This document shows positions 1 through 8,345 of a DNA stretch of 23,672 nucleotides, piece after piece. The stretch's first letter is position 1, and the number at the start of each line of letters is the position of its first letter. Under the pieces are notes generated by a model. The model worked only from the letters and a program-made list of their open reading frames with translations. It ran no database searches and was not told the DNA's origin. The DNA comes from JBBQVS01 sp964250765 (lineage in GTDB: Bacteria; Chloroflexota; Ktedonobacteria; Ktedonobacterales; Ktedonobacteraceae), in contig CAXUHF010000083.1 of assembly GCA_964250765.1 (NCBI GenBank), positions 1 through 23,672 on the forward strand, read 5' to 3'. The position numbers were made by a program, and so were the translations under genes.

Positions 1-118
1 GGGGTCTAATTCTATTACACCCTTGTCGGCGATTCACCATGTTCAAGGACATATGGAACGTGTCATCAATCCTGTGGAAAGAAGCAATTGCCCACAAGGT
101 ATAATAGAATTAGACCCC
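1..118. repeat. Intergenic inverted repeat (hairpin or small MITE-like element)
   Basis: Positions 1-17 and 102-118 are perfect reverse complements (left arm begins GGGGTCTAATTC). Pairing continues imperfectly inward for about eight more bases. The 84-base interior has no open reading frame of note. The element lies downstream of the acetyltransferase gene, so it could serve as a terminator. The window starts exactly at the left arm, so the true outer boundary is not visible. Confidence 0.75.
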
Positions 119-156
119 TACGAGCGTTTCATATCCTGTGTATTTGGTAAAAGCGC

Positions 157-172
157 ATAATCTGGTCCCTAC
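157..172. repeat. Solo copy of a dispersed intergenic repeat (GTAGGGACC family)
   Basis: Read on the minus strand this is GTAGGGACCAGATTAT. It resembles the right arm of the element at 8297-8345 (TGTAGGGACCGATTAT) and the half copy at 21976-21989. Three related copies in 24 kb, all outside genes, suggest a dispersed repeat family in this genome. Its origin and role are unknown. Confidence 0.5.
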
Positions 173-178
173 GAAAAT

Positions 179-766
179 TCACACAAATCGTTTATCGCTG
201 GGAATCAACGCGAAGACAAGCAAATCGCGCAAGTTCCCAAATGTATCGACACCCTGATTACGTAAACGTCCTTCCTGTACAAAGCCGAGACGTTGTGCGA
301 CGGCGGCACTTTGTGTGTTTCTTACATCACAACGAATCTCGACACGGTTTGCTTGGAGGTGCGTAAAGGCGTATTCTGTAAGCAGCTTTACCGCTTCGGT
401 TGTATAGCCGTGTCCAGTTGCGGAAACGCGCAACCAATAGCCAATCTCAAAATAGCGTGCCTTCCAGTTGCGTGTATGAAGAGCTGTACCACCAATCATC
501 CTACCACTTGCTTTGTCACACAGATTAAAACTCATGTCGTCGCGTAACAAAAATTTTGCTTGTTGCTGAATAATCCAGTCTCGGCTTTCCTCAACCGTCT
601 GATGAGCATCGGCGAAGTGTAACCACGGACGGATATGTTTCCGTGACTCGCTCACTGCTTCGACGAGTACTTGTGCATCGCTCTCACGATAGGGGCGTAT
701 CAGGACTCGCTCACCCTGCAACTCGTCAAATATTGGTAAGAGGGTATGATATTTTTCAACGTCCAT
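179..766 (-). CDS. GNAT-family N-acetyltransferase, RimJ/RimL-like
   Basis: This 195-residue protein has the GNAT fold of the RimJ/RimL group, which transfers acetyl from acetyl-CoA to an alpha-amino group of a protein or small molecule. An N-terminal strand with RVLIRPYRESD (residues 20-30) is typical of the group. The acetyl-CoA pyrophosphate loop is ATGHGYTTEA (about 116-125). The C-terminal NTQSAAVAQRLGF (about 150-162) is the conserved motif B. It is the third gene of an apparent operon: its ATG is 14 bases after the dprA stop, with AGAGGAAAG as ribosome binding site. The substrate cannot be told from sequence. Members acetylate ribosomal proteins, antibiotics or other amines, so a RimJ name would be premature. 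Confidence 0.88.
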   Translation of the reverse strand: MDVEKYHTLLPIFDELQGERVLIRPYRESDAQVLVEAVSESRKHIRPWLHFADAHQTVEESRDWIIQQQAKFLLRDDMSFNLCDKASGRMIGGTALHTRNWKARYFEIGYWLRVSATGHGYTTEAVKLLTEYAFTHLQANRVEIRCDVRNTQSAAVAQRLGFVQEGRLRNQGVDTFGNLRDLLVFALIPSDKRFV

Positions 767-780
767 GTGTATGCTTTCCT

Positions 781-1959
781 CTATCTTGCTAGCACATAGT
801 GCATACTGCCCACGTGTTTGACCATGCCTTTTAGTTCCATCATTACTAACGTAGATGCTACCGTGTTTGCTTCCAACTCACTCTGACGTGTCAACTCGTC
901 GATATGGCAGGCTTCCAGGCTCAGGAACTTGAGCAGAGCGCGTTCTTCTGGACTATCAGGCGAAATTGTTTTTAGTTGTGTACGCGTCTCTTCGTTTTGT
1001 GGAATCACATGAATGTTGAGGCACTCCAAGATATCGGCTGTACTCGTCACAGGATGTGCACCCTCCTGAATCAGCTTATTTACCCCAGCACTTGCGGGAG
1101 AGAAAATTCCTCCAGGTACCGCGAACACCTCGCGCCCCTGATTGAGGGCTGAATTAGCGGTAATTAATGCCCCAGATTTTGGGGGGGCCTCGGTAACAAG
1201 AACACCGAGCGATAATGCCGAGATAATATGGTTGCGGGCAGGGAAATTGCTGGCGTCGGGACGCACGCCTAAAGGAAATGTACTTATTAATGCTCCTTGT
1301 CCGGATTCAACGATCCGTTTGGCAAGGCTATAGTTCGTAGGTGGGTAGATGGTATCTAGGCCACTTGCCAAGACCGCAAGTGTGCGTCCTCCTGCGTCGA
1401 GTGCTGCTGTATGGGCGACAGTATCGACGCCGAGTGCCAGGCCGCTTACGACGGTTATTTTGCCTTGTGCAAGTTCCGTACTAAAGCGTTCGGTCACTTG
1501 ACGCCCATATGTACTCATCTTACGCGTGCCGACGATGCCAAGCGTAAAGCGACGGTCATCCTCAGTAAACGTTCCATAGACATAGAGGACAGGAGGAGCG
1601 TACTCGATTCTTCTGAGTAAAGGTGGATAGTTCGCATCTTTCCATGTAGTGACGTGGATACGCTTTTTCTCCAGGACCTCTAGCTCATGCTGTGGCGTGA
1701 CCGTGCTGCGATGCGCGATAAGCTTGTCAATTGTTTTTACATCGAGTCCAGCTTCCGCTAAATGCTTGCTATCAGCTTTCCATGCTGCTGCTACATCATT
1801 TTCAAAGAAGTCAAGCAGAAGCTTAAAGCGCACGGGTCCGACCCCAGGAAAACGACTGAATGCAACCCAGTGCGCGAGTTCGTCTAACGTCAATGCCTCC
1901 GATGGGTAGTAGTCAGTCGGCAGGTCAAAGACGACATTACTTTGTATCTTCCTATTCAT
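781..1959 (-). CDS. dprA: DNA-processing protein DprA (Smf)
   Basis: DprA binds incoming single-stranded DNA during natural transformation and loads RecA. The 392-residue protein has an N-terminal helix-hairpin-helix/SAM-like segment (FPGVGPVRF at 37-45). The central Rossmann-like domain carries GIVGTRK (141-147), SGLALGVDT (172-180), FPARNHIISALS (239-250) and KSGALITANSAL (261-272). A C-terminal winged-helix domain lies at about 334-392. Length and domain order are those of full DprA proteins. The start lies 11 bases after the stop of the peptidase gene and has only a weak ribosome binding site (AATAGGCG, rather distant), so translational coupling to the upstream gene is likely. No other competence gene is visible nearby. 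Confidence 0.96.
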   Translation of the reverse strand: MNRKIQSNVVFDLPTDYYPSEALTLDELAHWVAFSRFPGVGPVRFKLLLDFFENDVAAAWKADSKHLAEAGLDVKTIDKLIAHRSTVTPQHELEVLEKKRIHVTTWKDANYPPLLRRIEYAPPVLYVYGTFTEDDRRFTLGIVGTRKMSTYGRQVTERFSTELAQGKITVVSGLALGVDTVAHTAALDAGGRTLAVLASGLDTIYPPTNYSLAKRIVESGQGALISTFPLGVRPDASNFPARNHIISALSLGVLVTEAPPKSGALITANSALNQGREVFAVPGGIFSPASAGVNKLIQEGAHPVTSTADILECLNIHVIPQNEETRTQLKTISPDSPEERALLKFLSLEACHIDELTRQSELEANTVASTLVMMELKGMVKHVGSMHYVLAR

Positions 1960-1970
1960 AAATAAAACGC

Positions 1971-3542
1971 CTATTCTTGTGGAGCCTGCGTTGGTTGTTG
2001 CTGGCTCGTATTCGTCTGATGCGGCTGCATAGACTGAGACGGGTAGGGCAGTTGCGTATAGTGTACAGAGTCAATGTATGATTGCGTAGTTTCACCGTCG
2101 CCATAGGACTCAAACGGCATGATGATGGGGGGTTGTTGCGGTGCATACTGTTGGTACGACTGATACGGCCCGTATCCATACGGTGAAAATGTTGTGGCAA
2201 GAACGTGCTGTGCTTGTAGTGCTAGAAAGTCTTTGTGCTGTCGGCGCCTTCGCAAAACAAAGAAGCTAGAGAGACCCACCATGGGAAGCAGAACAAGGAG
2301 CAAGCCAGCGAAAAGAAGTATAGGTGAAGAGGCATCGTCGCCTCCTATAGGATGAGGAAGGGAACTATTTGATGCTTGTGGTGTTGACTGCAGAGTATCT
2401 GCTGGTGTGAGCACAGAGGATTGACCGAGTTGCACGCGCCATGAATTTTCGAGATGGATTTGATCCACTCCCAATGCCTGTTTCAGGTCTGCATTGAACT
2501 CGGTTGTTGTGCTATCCATCAAGGTAATAAGCCTTGCCATCTTTGCTTGACCAAACGTCGTATACATGTAACCAATCAATTCCCAACTTTGAGCATATGC
2601 GAGATAGGCTGCATTTGCATCTGCAGGAAAGGTGTACACGATTGTGTTCAGACGCAGGAGGGTGTGTGTAGCTAGGGCATGGTTAAAGGCTTGTAACATA
2701 TCCGGTTCTCGATAGATTTGATTATAAACCGCCATGCCTTCGTCAAACCATAGCGGAGCAAGAATGCCCTGCGCGATCAATTGATGGAAGATAAGATGCG
2801 TCAACTCATGGGGCATGTCTCGGATGAGCGTGTCTGCATTGAGGCTATCCACAACAATGGACGCTTCATCTAATGAAGGAAACGCGATACCTCCAACCCA
2901 CTCGTGGACTCCTGGGGGAAGCGACCCACGAAAATCTTCAGGGGTTTGATAGACCCACAGGCTTACAGGATGAAGTAACGTACCACCAAGATTACCACTA
3001 ATACGCTTCACGCTGTTGAGTGCCTGACTCAGTACCGACTGACCAAAATCAGTGGGTTGACCGTACCAATCTACCTGGACCAATCCCTGTGTGAGATGCT
3101 GCCAATTGAAGCGATTATCAATGACGGTAAACTCGCTATGTTGTCCTTGGAAATACGCTTGAGTCGTTTTATCGTAGAACTGCCAGTAGTAGTCCAACGT
3201 TGTTCCAGGATAAATAAAATTACTACTGCTTGTAGTATCCTCATGCCAGCGCAGCGTCAATGTTTGTTGTGGTGTAGTAACGGGGATGACGCGCTGCATT
3301 TGCATATAATGAGGATTTTGGGAAGAAAGCATGAGTGTCGCGCCTGCAATCATGCCAAAATTATCACGTACACTGACCTGAAAATCTATGCCTTTGGGGA
3401 AGGTTTCGGTAACTGTTTGAGAGGTGATGGCGATTGGATCAGTCGCTGCGGATGCAGAAGATACAAAAAGGATAGGAGAAAGAACGCTAGCACAGAAAAA
3501 CGCAACAGCCATCTGTAACAAGTACACACGCCATGAAAACAT
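1971..3542 (-). CDS. Membrane-anchored zinc metallopeptidase, peptidase MA-like
   Basis: This is a predicted secreted, membrane-tethered gluzincin peptidase of 523 residues. The zinc site is HELTH (residues 245-249) followed by WFDEG (265-269), whose Glu268 would be the third ligand. This arrangement is known in the peptidase MA family. Residues 1-33 look like a signal peptide ending SASA-A. A transmembrane helix at about 404-428 is followed by RRRR, which places a Gln/Pro/Tyr-rich tail of about 95 residues in the cytoplasm. I chose the ATG at 3542 because GGGAGGAG precedes it by eight bases and the signal peptide then begins directly. The same frame stays open upstream to 3662, but that extension has no such site. 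It is first in an operon with dprA and the acetyltransferase. The substrate is unknown. Confidence 0.85.
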   Translation of the reverse strand: MFSWRVYLLQMAVAFFCASVLSPILFVSSASAATDPIAITSQTVTETFPKGIDFQVSVRDNFGMIAGATLMLSSQNPHYMQMQRVIPVTTPQQTLTLRWHEDTTSSSNFIYPGTTLDYYWQFYDKTTQAYFQGQHSEFTVIDNRFNWQHLTQGLVQVDWYGQPTDFGQSVLSQALNSVKRISGNLGGTLLHPVSLWVYQTPEDFRGSLPPGVHEWVGGIAFPSLDEASIVVDSLNADTLIRDMPHELTHLIFHQLIAQGILAPLWFDEGMAVYNQIYREPDMLQAFNHALATHTLLRLNTIVYTFPADANAAYLAYAQSWELIGYMYTTFGQAKMARLITLMDSTTTEFNADLKQALGVDQIHLENSWRVQLGQSSVLTPADTLQSTPQASNSSLPHPIGGDDASSPILLFAGLLLVLLPMVGLSSFFVLRRRRQHKDFLALQAQHVLATTFSPYGYGPYQSYQQYAPQQPPIIMPFESYGDGETTQSYIDSVHYTQLPYPSQSMQPHQTNTSQQQPTQAPQE

Positions 3543-3930
3543 AGCAGAGACTCCTCCCAAGCAGTACAATAGGCACGTTTCGTATTGTACACGATATGAC
3601 AAGGCGCGGCTAGTAGGAGAAGGCGAGTGACCCGAATGGGTAAATTGGTTAATGTGTTTCATCTTGCCCGTTATGATAAATAAGGTAAAGCACAGGCACT
3701 GCGCTACAGCAGCACTTAAACGCTATTACGAGATGTGGGGAATGTGCGGATGGGGGCATCTGGTAGGTCACGTTGGTAGGGTTAGGGAGGTACATTATCT
3801 CGATCCTGCTAAAAACTCGCGCTATGACTCGTTCTTTTGAATACCAATCATGTTAGAAAAAGGCGATTGTTGGACGGGCAAGCGATGGTTTATGCGATAA
3901 AACGGATGCTATTTGAGAAAGAACACTACT
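3543..3930. other. Divergent intergenic region between the peptidase operon and the PBP gene
   Basis: These 388 bases separate two divergent genes and must hold both promoters. Apart from the inverted repeat at 3564-3590, I see no convincing -35/-10 pair, RNA gene or conserved small protein. A 62-codon open frame at 3652-3840 has no ribosome binding site or recognisable sequence and was not called. Confidence 0.5.
3564..3590. promoter_or_regulatory. Operator-like inverted repeat upstream of the peptidase-dprA operon
   Basis: GTACAATA (3564-3571) and TATTGTAC (3583-3590) are perfect 8-bp inverted arms separated by 11 bases. The outer arm, read on the minus strand, contains TACAAT, a five-of-six match to a -10 box. 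The repeat ends only a few bases upstream of the ribosome binding site at about 3551-3558. It could be a repressor site over the promoter or a leader hairpin. I see no good -35 box. Confidence 0.4.
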
Positions 3931-6888
3931 ATGAGTAATAATTGGCAACCTGAAAATAATTCAGTTTCTGAACACGGTGCTCCCCGTTCAGGAAATCTTT
4001 TGCGTGAGTATAGGAGACAAAGCCAGGAGCTAGACTCGCAACAGAACCAACCTCCACAAAGATATCAGGAGCAGTATCCTCCTATATTTCAGAACCAATA
4101 TTCTCCAGTAGCTCAGAGTCCTAGTCAACAACAGGGACCCCATCAGTATTCACCGATAGCCCAGAATTATAATCAACAACAGGGACCAGACCGATCTATA
4201 CAGCAAACGCCACCTGTCCCTCAAAATCAGCCAGTTCAACAACGTTGGGCCGCAAACGCAATGCAGAGAGTGCGTCAGTGGTCAGGTAAGATGGCTGCAC
4301 AGACCTATGGACAGCCAGCACCTCCAATGGTACTACGCCACCCACCACAAACACAAGTGCCCCAAACACCTCTGCCATTAAGGACAAAGCGGTGGAAACG
4401 CTCACGTACCATACGTGTTGCGATGCAGATGCGTCACCGTCGCTATCGTTGGTACAGTAAATCACCAAACGGTGGACGCGTTAGCATCGGCATCCTAATG
4501 GCTGTGATGTTGCTACTCTTCATTCTTACCACGTCAACTAGTGCTTATGCCTATGGCTACTACCAGAGTCAATTGCCACGTGTACAGGGTCTTGCAAGCC
4601 AGCATGTAGAGCAGACAACGCGCATGTATGATCGTAACGGCGTCTTACTTGGAGACCTTTTCGATCCTAATGGTGTTGGGCGGCGTACACCCGTGCAGTA
4701 TAAGGATATCCCTAAGGTCATGCAGGACGCGATGATTGCGGCAGAAGACAAGACGTTCTGGACCAACTCCGGCGTTGATCCACAAGGTATTCTTCGTGCT
4801 GGTACAGCCTTTCTTCAACATAATTCCGTTCAAGGTGGTGGTAGTACACTCACCCAGCAATTAATTAAAAATATGACTGGGGATACGGACCAGACACTTA
4901 ATCGTAAGCTGCCGGAAGCTGCTCTTGCCATCGGTCTGACACAGCAATATCCAAAGTGGAAAATCATGGAGATGTATTTTAACGTCTCTCCTTTCGGCAC
5001 GCTTGATCTCGGAGTCGAGGCAGCGGCGGAAGAATATTTTGGCCTGCAACGTGTATGCGATCCAAAGAATTTTAAGTGTACCCCTGGTATCTCAAAGCTT
5101 GAGTATGACAAGAACGGAAAAATAAATCCTGTCCTGGGCCTTGCTCGTGCATCGTTGCTTGCAGGTATGCCACAAAGCCCTGTCAGTTATGATCCAACAA
5201 ATGGTAAAACTGCGCGCAGTCTGGCTCTTATTCGCCAGGATGAAGTGTTGCATAACATGCTTGCCATCGGGATGTCGGTTGATGGACAGCCAATCACCGA
5301 GAAGATGATTCAGCAAGCCGAGACGTTGACCGCGCATATGACCTTCACGCGTTATTCGCAAACAATCAAGGCACCGCACTTTTTTGAATGGGTAAAGCAA
5401 CAACTCGCGGTGAAGTTAGGGCATGGTGATGAAACTGCAGGGCTTATTGCATTATATAGTGGTGGCTTCAACATTCGCACAACGATAGATGTAAACCTTG
5501 AAAGCTATGTTGAGAGCGCGATAAATCGCCATCTTAATCAGACAGAGTATCAACCGTTTCCTACAGGACATTACGCAATCCTTAGTCAGGATAACAACGT
5601 GCATAATGCAGCCGCCATCGTGATGAATGCGAAGACTGGCGAAATCCTGGCAATGGACGGCAGTGCAGACTATAACGCGGTCAACGATAAAACAATCGAC
5701 GGTCAATTTAATTCGGCGACCGATGCATATCGTTCACCTGGCTCAACCTGGAAGCCATTGGTGTATACAACAGCCTTTGAAATGGGTATGTATCCATCAA
5801 CAGTACTACCTGACGTGAAGACATACTTTCCCAACAATGGAACTACAGATATCAAAAATGCATATGTGCCTCCCGATTATGGTGACATGTATGTAGGTGG
5901 CAACAACACTATTCACGTCGCAACCGCCAACTCACGCAATGTTCCCGCTGTGAAAGCCTTACAATTCGCTGGAATAGAAAATGTTGCTAATACAGCCAGA
6001 CGTTTTGGTATCACAGCCTTGGACGAAGATATAGCGATAAAAAACAAAACGCAGGGTACTCATATCAAGACCGTGACTGATTATAACCAACTCTCGTTCG
6101 CATTAGGTTCAATGGGAGTACCACTCATTCAAATGACTGGCGCGTATCAAGTATTCGCTAATCAAGGTTCACGTATACCACCACAGAGCATTCTCGACAT
6201 CTGGGACAACTATGGACATAATTTGTATCATTATGATCCAACTCATCCACCAGCAATTCGCGTCATTTCTCCGCAGATTGCTTACCTGATGACCTCGATA
6301 CTTACTGACGAAAACGCACGCGCAGCTGAGTTTGGTAACGATCACGTCTTGTCGTTTAACGACTGGGACCCAACCTATAGCATTCATCAGGTAGCGGCGA
6401 AAACTGGTACAACTGATAATTTCGTGGATAACTGGACGATGGGCTATACTCCTAACGTCGTTGTTGGGGTCTGGTCTGGCAATGCGGATAACACTCCACT
6501 TATAAATAGTGTTGGCGTAACTGGTGCTGCACCAATCTGGCATAGTATTATAGAGCGCGTGAGTGGAAAACCATGTGACCCAAACGATCCTAACTTTGAT
6601 GGTGTTCCTTGTGGCTCCTTTAATCCCTCACTTTACAACTTTACGCAAGGAACTTTTATGGTCCCATCGGGTGTTCATCAAGCATCAACCTCTAGTGTTG
6701 ACGGCTTAAAGGGCGGTGGTAACTATGACTGGATGCTCGATGGCGAGGATCCAACCAGCTATGGTGTCGCATATACAACTCCAACAACCACTACTAATAA
6801 TGGTGGGAATGGTGGAAACAGAGGAAACGGTGGCAACGGTGGCAACGGCGGAAATGGAGGGAAACGTGGTGGAAAGCCAAAGCGTTAA
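3931..6888 (+). CDS. Class A penicillin-binding protein (transglycosylase and transpeptidase)
   Basis: This bifunctional enzyme polymerises lipid II into glycan strands and cross-links the peptides. It is 985 residues long. A cytoplasmic Gln/Pro-rich N-terminus (about 1-180) contains two copies of QYSPxAQ...QQQGP. A transmembrane helix follows at about 184-207. The GT51 domain has EDKTFW (catalytic Glu272) and GGGSTLTQQL (302-311). The transpeptidase domain has STWK (catalytic Ser605, Lys608), SRN (668-670) and KTGT (824-827). The C-terminus ends in a Gly/Asn-rich tail. I prefer the ATG at 3931 (GAGAAAG nine bases upstream) to an in-frame TTG at 3913. All catalytic motifs are intact. It stands alone, followed by a strong hairpin. 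Confidence 0.95.
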   Translation: MSNNWQPENNSVSEHGAPRSGNLLREYRRQSQELDSQQNQPPQRYQEQYPPIFQNQYSPVAQSPSQQQGPHQYSPIAQNYNQQQGPDRSIQQTPPVPQNQPVQQRWAANAMQRVRQWSGKMAAQTYGQPAPPMVLRHPPQTQVPQTPLPLRTKRWKRSRTIRVAMQMRHRRYRWYSKSPNGGRVSIGILMAVMLLLFILTTSTSAYAYGYYQSQLPRVQGLASQHVEQTTRMYDRNGVLLGDLFDPNGVGRRTPVQYKDIPKVMQDAMIAAEDKTFWTNSGVDPQGILRAGTAFLQHNSVQGGGSTLTQQLIKNMTGDTDQTLNRKLPEAALAIGLTQQYPKWKIMEMYFNVSPFGTLDLGVEAAAEEYFGLQRVCDPKNFKCTPGISKLEYDKNGKINPVLGLARASLLAGMPQSPVSYDPTNGKTARSLALIRQDEVLHNMLAIGMSVDGQPITEKMIQQAETLTAHMTFTRYSQTIKAPHFFEWVKQQLAVKLGHGDETAGLIALYSGGFNIRTTIDVNLESYVESAINRHLNQTEYQPFPTGHYAILSQDNNVHNAAAIVMNAKTGEILAMDGSADYNAVNDKTIDGQFNSATDAYRSPGSTWKPLVYTTAFEMGMYPSTVLPDVKTYFPNNGTTDIKNAYVPPDYGDMYVGGNNTIHVATANSRNVPAVKALQFAGIENVANTARRFGITALDEDIAIKNKTQGTHIKTVTDYNQLSFALGSMGVPLIQMTGAYQVFANQGSRIPPQSILDIWDNYGHNLYHYDPTHPPAIRVISPQIAYLMTSILTDENARAAEFGNDHVLSFNDWDPTYSIHQVAAKTGTTDNFVDNWTMGYTPNVVVGVWSGNADNTPLINSVGVTGAAPIWHSIIERVSGKPCDPNDPNFDGVPCGSFNPSLYNFTQGTFMVPSGVHQASTSSVDGLKGGGNYDWMLDGEDPTSYGVAYTTPTTTTNNGGNGGNRGNGGNGGNGGNGGKRGGKPKR

Positions 6889-6930
6889 TGTTTTCTATTT
6901 TGTGGTTTAGCTCTCCATCTCTTTTAGGAA

Positions 6931-7004
6931 CAGGGAGACCGCAAGGGCCTCCCCTACACGTAGGGTTCTACGAACATGTAGGGGAGGTCCTTGTGGTCTC
7001 CCTG
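6931..7004. terminator. Long hairpin after the PBP gene; probable terminator and dispersed-repeat type
   Basis: Arms 6931-6958 and 6977-7004 pair over 28 positions with two differences, both able to form G-U pairs in the plus-strand transcript. A small inner hairpin (CGTAG at 6959-6963 with CTACG at 6968-6972) sits in the loop. It starts 43 bases after the PBP stop codon and insulates it from the hrcA promoter. There is no clean U-run, so it may be a repeat element serving as terminator. Inner arms ending CCCCTACA resemble palindromes that I recall as common in Chloroflexota intergenic DNA. Confidence 0.6.
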
Positions 7005-7054
7005 CATGTCCCTCAATTTCCCCCGAAGGATGGAGACCTATTTGTGTTTACCAC

Positions 7055-7084
7055 TTGACAATCCCCCTCGTTGAGTGCTATTCT
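7055..7084 (+). promoter_or_regulatory. Sigma70-type promoter of hrcA-dnaK
   Basis: TTGACA (7055-7060) is a perfect -35 box. An 18-base spacer leads to TATTCT (7079-7084), and TG two bases before the -10 hexamer makes it an extended -10. Transcription would start near 7091, inside the CIRCE element at 7088-7114. That is the expected arrangement for repression by HrcA. A second TTGACA at 7124-7129 has no matching -10 box. Within the 313-base region 6889-7201, this promoter, the CIRCE and the hairpin at 6931-7004 are the only signals I see. Confidence 0.7.
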
Positions 7085-7087
7085 GTA

Positions 7088-7114
7088 TTTGCAGTCTCAC
7101 GATGAGAGTGCTAG
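7088..7114. promoter_or_regulatory. Degenerate CIRCE operator (HrcA binding site)
   Basis: The CIRCE consensus is TTAGCACTC, nine bases, GAGTGCTAA. Here TTTGCAGTC (7088-7096) matches seven of nine, the spacer is exactly nine bases, and GAGTGCTAG (7106-7114) matches eight of nine. It covers the predicted start site of the hrcA promoter. A separate GAGTGCTA at 7073-7080 overlaps the -10 box and might be an extra half site. Confidence 0.75.
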
Positions 7115-7201
7115 CAATCAGAGTTGACAAACGTTGTATCATCTTGCTAAAGCGAAAAACTTGGTGAGGAGGACAACGGGAGACGGCACGAGGTATATTC
7201 G

Positions 7202-8266
7202 ATGACACCATTAAGCCAGCGTAAGCAGCAGGTCTTGCGTGCACTGGTTCAAGAGTACATTCACACTGCCACTCCTATTGCGTCTGATACCCTTGTACGA
7301 AAATATGGCTTACAGTTCAGTTCCGCAACGGTACGCCATGAACTGGCGGGATTGGAAGAAGCAAACCTTATCTTTCAGCCCCACACGTCGGCGGGACGCG
7401 TGCCTACTGACCTGGGATACCGCTACTTTGTCGAGCATCTCATGGGTGAATCGGCGTTGTCATTAGATGAGCAACGGCTCATTCGTCACCAGTTCTACCA
7501 GGTACAGGATCAATTAGACCAATGGGTGCGGCTTACCGCATCGGTCATGGCGCGACTATTGCATAGTGCTGCTGTTATGACGCAACCACGTTCCGCTGAA
7601 GGGCGATTGAAACATTTTGAGGTGTTGTCGGTCACAGAATTATCAGCGTACGTTGTATTAGTTTTGATGGATGGTACGGTGAAACAACAACGCCTGTTGC
7701 TTGATGCGCCCATTCAACAAGAAGAATTGAGTACTGCTGCCGATCATCTGAATCGGTTGTTGCAGAACAAAAACTCTCTTGAGATGTATGCGCTACTCAA
7801 GCAGCAAGACCTTACACCTGTTGAGCGATTGATTGGCAACAGTATCGCGCACATATTAGAGCAACATGGCGATATTCTTGGCGATGTCTTCTACCGTGAA
7901 GGTGTTGTCAACATCCTTGAGCAGCCAGAGTACAGCCGTATGGGACCTGAAGAGGAACGTAACGAGCGTGTGCGTAAGGTGATGGAGGTGTTGGAGCAAA
8001 ATCGCTTCTTGCCTGTCCTGGCAGAGCACCTTCGCGCCTCTGATGGTGTGCAGGTCATTATCGGTGGTGAAAACCAGTGGGACGACATGAAGGACGTGAG
8101 TATGGTTGTTGCTCGCTACGGACAAGAGGGCAAGATTGGCGGTTTACTTGGCGTCATCGGCCCTACCCGTATGCAATATGGACGGGCTATCGCGGTTGTG
8201 CGCTACATGGCACAGGTCATGAATGAACTGCTCGCCGAAATGTACGGGTACGATTCCGACCAATAG
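7202..8266 (+). CDS. hrcA: Heat-inducible transcription repressor HrcA
   Basis: HrcA represses chaperone genes by binding CIRCE; misfolded protein load titrates the chaperones that keep it active. The 354-residue product has the N-terminal winged helix with SSATVRHELAGLEEANLI and the family signature HTSAGRVPTDLGYRYFV at about residues 60-80. The C-terminal region contains GGEN and GVIGPTRMQYGRAIAVVRY, as in other HrcA proteins. ATG 7202 has GAGG at 7190-7193, eight bases upstream. The CIRCE lies 87 bases upstream, so autoregulation is expected. In most bacteria grpE follows hrcA; here dnaK does, after 188 bases containing a repeat element. Confidence 0.97.
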   Translation: MTPLSQRKQQVLRALVQEYIHTATPIASDTLVRKYGLQFSSATVRHELAGLEEANLIFQPHTSAGRVPTDLGYRYFVEHLMGESALSLDEQRLIRHQFYQVQDQLDQWVRLTASVMARLLHSAAVMTQPRSAEGRLKHFEVLSVTELSAYVVLVLMDGTVKQQRLLLDAPIQQEELSTAADHLNRLLQNKNSLEMYALLKQQDLTPVERLIGNSIAHILEQHGDILGDVFYREGVVNILEQPEYSRMGPEEERNERVRKVMEVLEQNRFLPVLAEHLRASDGVQVIIGGENQWDDMKDVSMVVARYGQEGKIGGLLGVIGPTRMQYGRAIAVVRYMAQVMNELLAEMYGYDSDQ

Positions 8267-8296
8267 GGACTTGATGTTATGCATGAGACGGGTATG

Positions 8297-8345
8297 CTGT
8301 AGGGGCCATAATTCATTTGTTGAACCGTATAATCGGTCCCTACAG
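8297..8345. repeat. Inverted-repeat element between hrcA and dnaK
   Basis: The arms CTGTAGGGGCC (8297-8307) and GGTCCCTACAG (8335-8345) are complementary at ten of eleven positions, the exception being a possible G-U pair. The right arm, read in reverse, is TGTAGGGACCGATTAT, matching the solo copies at 157-172 and 21976-21989. It may attenuate transcription between hrcA and dnaK. No second CIRCE is present in 8267-8454. Confidence 0.6.

Noticed and set aside
3543..3662. Upstream extension of the metallopeptidase frame to an ATG at 3662
   Set aside because: The ATG at 3542 has a strong ribosome binding site and directly begins a signal peptide; the extra 40 residues would bury it and cover the inverted repeat.
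3652..3840. 62-codon open frame in the divergent intergenic region
   Set aside because: There is no ribosome binding site and no recognisable composition or motif; it is probably chance.
7124..7129. Second TTGACA box before hrcA as another promoter
   Set aside because: No acceptable -10 hexamer lies 16-18 bases downstream.
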